NCBI GenBank assembly: GCA_963770035.1
Contig: CAVYON010000026.1
Coordinates: 1 to 64,000, forward strand
Origin: Roseiarcus sp963770035
Lineage (GTDB): Bacteria > Pseudomonadota > Alphaproteobacteria > Rhizobiales > Beijerinckiaceae
DNA: 64,000 nucleotides
Reading direction: 5' to 3'
Below are positions 61,471 to 64,000 of this stretch, one piece after another. The first letter of the stretch is position 1. Every line of letters begins with the position of its first letter. The notes beneath the pieces are model-generated. The model made no database searches. It worked only from the letters and a program-made list of their open reading frames with translations, and was not told where the DNA came from. A program made the translations under genes and the position numbers.

Positions 61471-63036
61471 TCACTCCCTGGCCAGCACCTCGCGCACCCG
61501 CCCGACGAGATCCGCCTCGGGCGCGGTGAACTGGGCGCGCTGGCGGAGTTCCAGGTAGTCGGCGCGGTCCTTGGTGCTTTTGGCGAGTTCCGCGCCGAGC
61601 CTTAGGTCGCGGATCGCCACCTGCGGGCCGCCCGGCGCGTCGCGCTCGTTCGAGCCCTGGATGACGGCGACGCGGCTCTTGCGCTTATCGGCGTATTTGA
61701 GCTGGGCGTTCATCTTTCCGTCGCCGAGGTAGAGTTCGGCGGCCCATGGGCGACCAGCCTCGGTGTCCTCTCGGGCCGCCTCCCGCAACTTCGCGACGAG
61801 GCGCTGGGCGCTCGCCATCGACTTTTCGTCGCGGTCGAGCGCTAGAACCACGACCGGACCGGCCGCCTCGGCCGCCTTGACGATCGGGCTGTCGATGGCG
61901 CGCAGCGCCGCGAGCAGGCGCGATACGCCAATCGAGAAGCCGGTCGCCGGCACGGGCTCGTCGCGGAAACGCGCGACGAGGCCATCGTAGCGCCCGCCGC
62001 CGCCGACCGAGCCGAACCGCACCGGCCGCCCCGCCTCGTCATTGACCTCGAAAGTCAGCTCCGCCTCGAAGACGGGGCCGGTGTAATATTCGAGGCCGCG
62101 GACGACCGAGGGGTCGACCCGAATGCGATCTTGGCCGTAGCCTACGCCCCGGACTATACTTTCGATTTCACGAATCTCTTGAACACCTTCTAGGCCGATA
62201 GGCGAGAAATCAGCATACCGTTGCGCCCAGCGAGCGCGCTGTGCCTCAGATGCGCCGTCGGCGTTTTCATAAACCGGCAAGTTCGTTCCATCGGGATTTG
62301 AATATCCGAGAAGTTGCATCACGGCGAGCGATTGGTCCGCCTCAAGATTGGCCCCTTTTGTAAAATCGCCGCTCTCGTCATTCCGCCCTGCGCCGAGCAG
62401 CGCGAGGACGCCCTTCAGCCCGAGTCGATCCAGTTTGTCAATCGCACGCAGTACAATCAAACGCTTCTCGGGAGGGATATTCTTTCCTTCCATCAGCCCG
62501 TCCAGCACCTTGCGGTTGTTGACCTTGATGACATAGTCGCCGCGCTGGATCCCGAGCGCCTCCAGGCAGTCGGCGGCCATCATGCAGATCTCGGCGTCGG
62601 CCGCGACGCTTGCGGCCCCGACCGTGTCGGCGTCGAACTGCATGAACTGGCGGTAGCGCCCCGGCCCGGGCTTCTCGTTGCGGAACACCCAGCCGGCGCG
62701 ATAGCTTCGGTAGGGCTTTGGCAGCTTGTCGTAGTTCTCGGCGACGTAGCGGGCGAGCGGCGCGGTCAGGTCGTAGCGCAGCGACAGCCATTGCTCGTCG
62801 TCGTCCTTGAACGAGAACACGCCCTCGTTCGGGCGGTCCTGGTCGGGCAGGAACTTGCCGAGCGCCTCGGTGTACTCGATGAACGGCGTCTCGACCGCCT
62901 CGAAGCCGTAAAGCGCATAGACGCTGCGGATCTTCGCCAACATCGCCTCGGCCGCCGCGATGTCGGCGGGCGCGCGGTCGACGAGGCCGCGCGGCAGCAT
63001 GGGCCGCACGCGGTTCGGGGTGGGGAAATCGGTCAT
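61471..63036 (-). CDS. hisS: Histidyl-tRNA synthetase
   Basis: 521 residues, class II synthetase that charges tRNA-His. Motifs: RPMLPRGLVDRAPADIAAAE, ETPFIEYTEALGKFLPDQDR, LSLRYDLTAPLARYVAENYD, RYRQFMQFDADTVGAASVAA, GLEYYTGPVFEAELTFEVND and GSVGGGGRYDGLVARFRDEP. It is the longer alphaproteobacterial form; Alphaproteobacteria are known for a divergent HisRS paired with a tRNA-His lacking the usual G-1. The central part (about 62160-62490, ESGDFTKGANLEADQSLAVM ... EGVQEIREIESIVRGVGYGQ) is visibly less GC-rich than the rest. Intact; ATG 63036. Confidence 0.95.
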   Translation of the reverse strand: MTDFPTPNRVRPMLPRGLVDRAPADIAAAEAMLAKIRSVYALYGFEAVETPFIEYTEALGKFLPDQDRPNEGVFSFKDDDEQWLSLRYDLTAPLARYVAENYDKLPKPYRSYRAGWVFRNEKPGPGRYRQFMQFDADTVGAASVAADAEICMMAADCLEALGIQRGDYVIKVNNRKVLDGLMEGKNIPPEKRLIVLRAIDKLDRLGLKGVLALLGAGRNDESGDFTKGANLEADQSLAVMQLLGYSNPDGTNLPVYENADGASEAQRARWAQRYADFSPIGLEGVQEIREIESIVRGVGYGQDRIRVDPSVVRGLEYYTGPVFEAELTFEVNDEAGRPVRFGSVGGGGRYDGLVARFRDEPVPATGFSIGVSRLLAALRAIDSPIVKAAEAAGPVVVLALDRDEKSMASAQRLVAKLREAAREDTEAGRPWAAELYLGDGKMNAQLKYADKRKSRVAVIQGSNERDAPGGPQVAIRDLRLGAELAKSTKDRADYLELRQRAQFTAPEADLVGRVREVLARE

Positions 63037-63079
63037 GGGTTTTCGATCCTAAATCCAACCGCGCTGACCCTCGTCCGGC

Positions 63080-63150
63080 CCTTCGGGGAAGGGAACTCCC
63101 CTCTCCCACCGGGAGAGGGACGCGGCCGAAGGCCGCCGGGTAAGGGCAAG
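63080..63150. repeat. REP-like intergenic palindrome
   Basis: Between hisS and the DUF1345 gene: CCCTTCGGGGAAGGG (63089-63103), CCCTCTCCCACCGGGAGAGG (63109-63128), GCGGCCGAAGGCCGC (about 63132-63146). Three adjacent short hairpins; this CTCTCCC/GGGAGAG plus GGCCGAAGGCC pattern is typical of dispersed repeats in Hyphomicrobiales. Confidence 0.65.
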
Positions 63151-63189
63151 CGGCACAAGCTTTTTTCGCTACGTTCTATGGCCTCGATG

Positions 63190-63888
63190 TCAGAAGAACC
63201 CGGCCGCGATGTTGATGGCGAGGGCGAGGATGACGGTGTTGAAAAAGAAAGCGACGACGCCCTGGATCACACAAATGCGCCGCATCCGGGTCGAGGTCAC
63301 GTTGGTGTCGGAACTGGCGAAGGTGCAGCCGACGGTGAAGGCCTGATAGACGAATTCGGTCCAACCGGGCTTGGGCTTGCCGGGAAACTCCAGGCCGCCC
63401 GGATCGCCGTCGGCGACCGCGGCGAAATAGACGCCCGCATAATGGATCGCGAACATCACCTGAATGAAGGTCCAGGCGCTGAGAATGCTCGCTACGACAA
63501 GCGCGAGGTGCTCGGCCTTGGCGGCGCCCTCCATGCTCTTCACCGGGCCCAGTTCCCAGACGATCGCGGCGAGCGCGGCGACGGCCGCGACCACGCCGAG
63601 GACCACCAGGACCCACTGGTTCTCGTCCTCCGGCCGGGCGTCCACTTTCGGGTCAGCGCCGGAACGACGGAAGAATTGCATCATTAGAACGAGATAGACC
63701 CATGAACCGACATTCCAGGCCGTGACCAGTCGGGTCGAGTCCCGGATGACGACCGGTGCGAAGAGGAGGGCAAAATAGGTCGCCACGACAATGAGCGCCC
63801 CGGCCAACAGACGGGGGCGGTGGGCCAGCGTTTCGAGAAATCCGCCCGGCTCCTCTTCGGCGGCCGGCGTCGGCGTCAGTTTGGACAT
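63190..63888 (-). CDS. DUF1345 family membrane protein
   Basis: 232 residues with about five hydrophobic helices: PRLLAGALIVVATYFALLFA, LVTAWNVGSWVYLVLMMQFF, WVLVVLGVVAAVAALAAIVW, ALVVASILSAWTFIQVMFAI and GVVAFFFNTVILALAINIAA. DUF1345 signatures HYAGVYF and VYQAFTVGCTFASSDTNVTS are present. Function unknown, possibly transport-related. ATG 63888; no further gene is supported up to the window end. Confidence 0.9.
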   Translation of the reverse strand: MSKLTPTPAAEEEPGGFLETLAHRPRLLAGALIVVATYFALLFAPVVIRDSTRLVTAWNVGSWVYLVLMMQFFRRSGADPKVDARPEDENQWVLVVLGVVAAVAALAAIVWELGPVKSMEGAAKAEHLALVVASILSAWTFIQVMFAIHYAGVYFAAVADGDPGGLEFPGKPKPGWTEFVYQAFTVGCTFASSDTNVTSTRMRRICVIQGVVAFFFNTVILALAINIAAGFF

Positions 63889-64000
63889 GCGAAGCCGTTC
63901 ACCTGCAAAGCGGCGCCTGCCTTGCCCGACCGGCGCCGAAGGGTCAAGCGGCGCTTGCCGATAGCGGGTTCGCCGTGCTTATCCGGCTGCCCGTCCGGAC

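Noticed and set aside
1..64000. CRISPR arrays, tRNA or rRNA genes
   Set aside because: No regularly spaced repeats and no cloverleaf or rRNA-like sequence noticed on either strand; a tRNAscan and CRISPR search would be decisive.

Overview
This is about 64 kb of a high-GC alphaproteobacterial chromosome. The F0 ATP synthase block with its duplicated b/b' subunits, the rimP-nusA-ylxR-infB-rbfA-truB cluster, an alphaproteobacterial-type hisS, DUF2076 and DUF1345 proteins, a PEP-CTERM protein and REP-like palindromes all point to Hyphomicrobiales (Rhizobiales). A Beijerinckiaceae/Methylocystaceae-like genus is plausible, but I cannot fix it further.

Layout. 1-7.6 kb is an insertion-sequence graveyard: two IS1634-family transposases, an ISAs1-family copy, an IS1182-family element split by an ISAzo13-family element, and a decayed conserved gene carrying a small internal inversion. 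7.8-14.8 kb is ordinary chromosome (DUF3574, a zinc dehydrogenase, a MoeB/ThiF-like E1 enzyme, DUF2076, purA, a proline-rich membrane protein). 14.8-22.7 kb is the translation/transcription operon on the minus strand, with a Uma2-type nuclease gene inside it and a terminator-like hairpin in its leader. 22.8-30.2 kb carries an acyl-CoA synthetase with a divergent MarR regulator, and a type I secretion ABC/HlyD pair with a 50-codon small ORF upstream. 30.4-34.3 kb is a Tn3-family transposon with readable ends and a broken transposase. 34.6-37 kb is an IS1380-family relic followed by remnants of a gluconate repressor/kinase pair. 37.8-40.6 kb is a peptidase S13 gene interrupted by an IS66-family element. 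40.6-48.3 kb is core (ClpP-like periplasmic protein, EcsC, uppP, dsbA-like, dnaB, nitronate monooxygenase, rlmJ). 48.6-52.6 kb is an AT-richer accessory island. 53-64 kb is core again (secreted protein, atpI-B-E-F'-F, tannase-family esterase, PEP-CTERM protein, hisS, DUF1345).

The most interesting part is the island at 48.7-52.5 kb. It has two codirectional pairs. The first is a HEPN-like protein translationally coupled to a DUF2971 protein. The second is a TIR-like protein (CAP12/Pycsar-type TIR family, PF10137) followed by a SIR2-fold protein. TIR plus SIR2 is the logic of Thoeris anti-phage defence, but the SIR2 protein shows no SLOG domain and the TIR is of another family, so this could be a Thoeris-like or separate NAD-targeting system.

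A strong caution applies to the whole window. At least ten otherwise well conserved genes, including rbfA and rlmJ, are broken by one- or two-base indels, several at homopolymers, and correcting the indel gives a clean full-length gene each time. This looks more like consensus error in the assembly than biology. I give the frame breaks explicitly and treat apparent fusions and truncations with suspicion.
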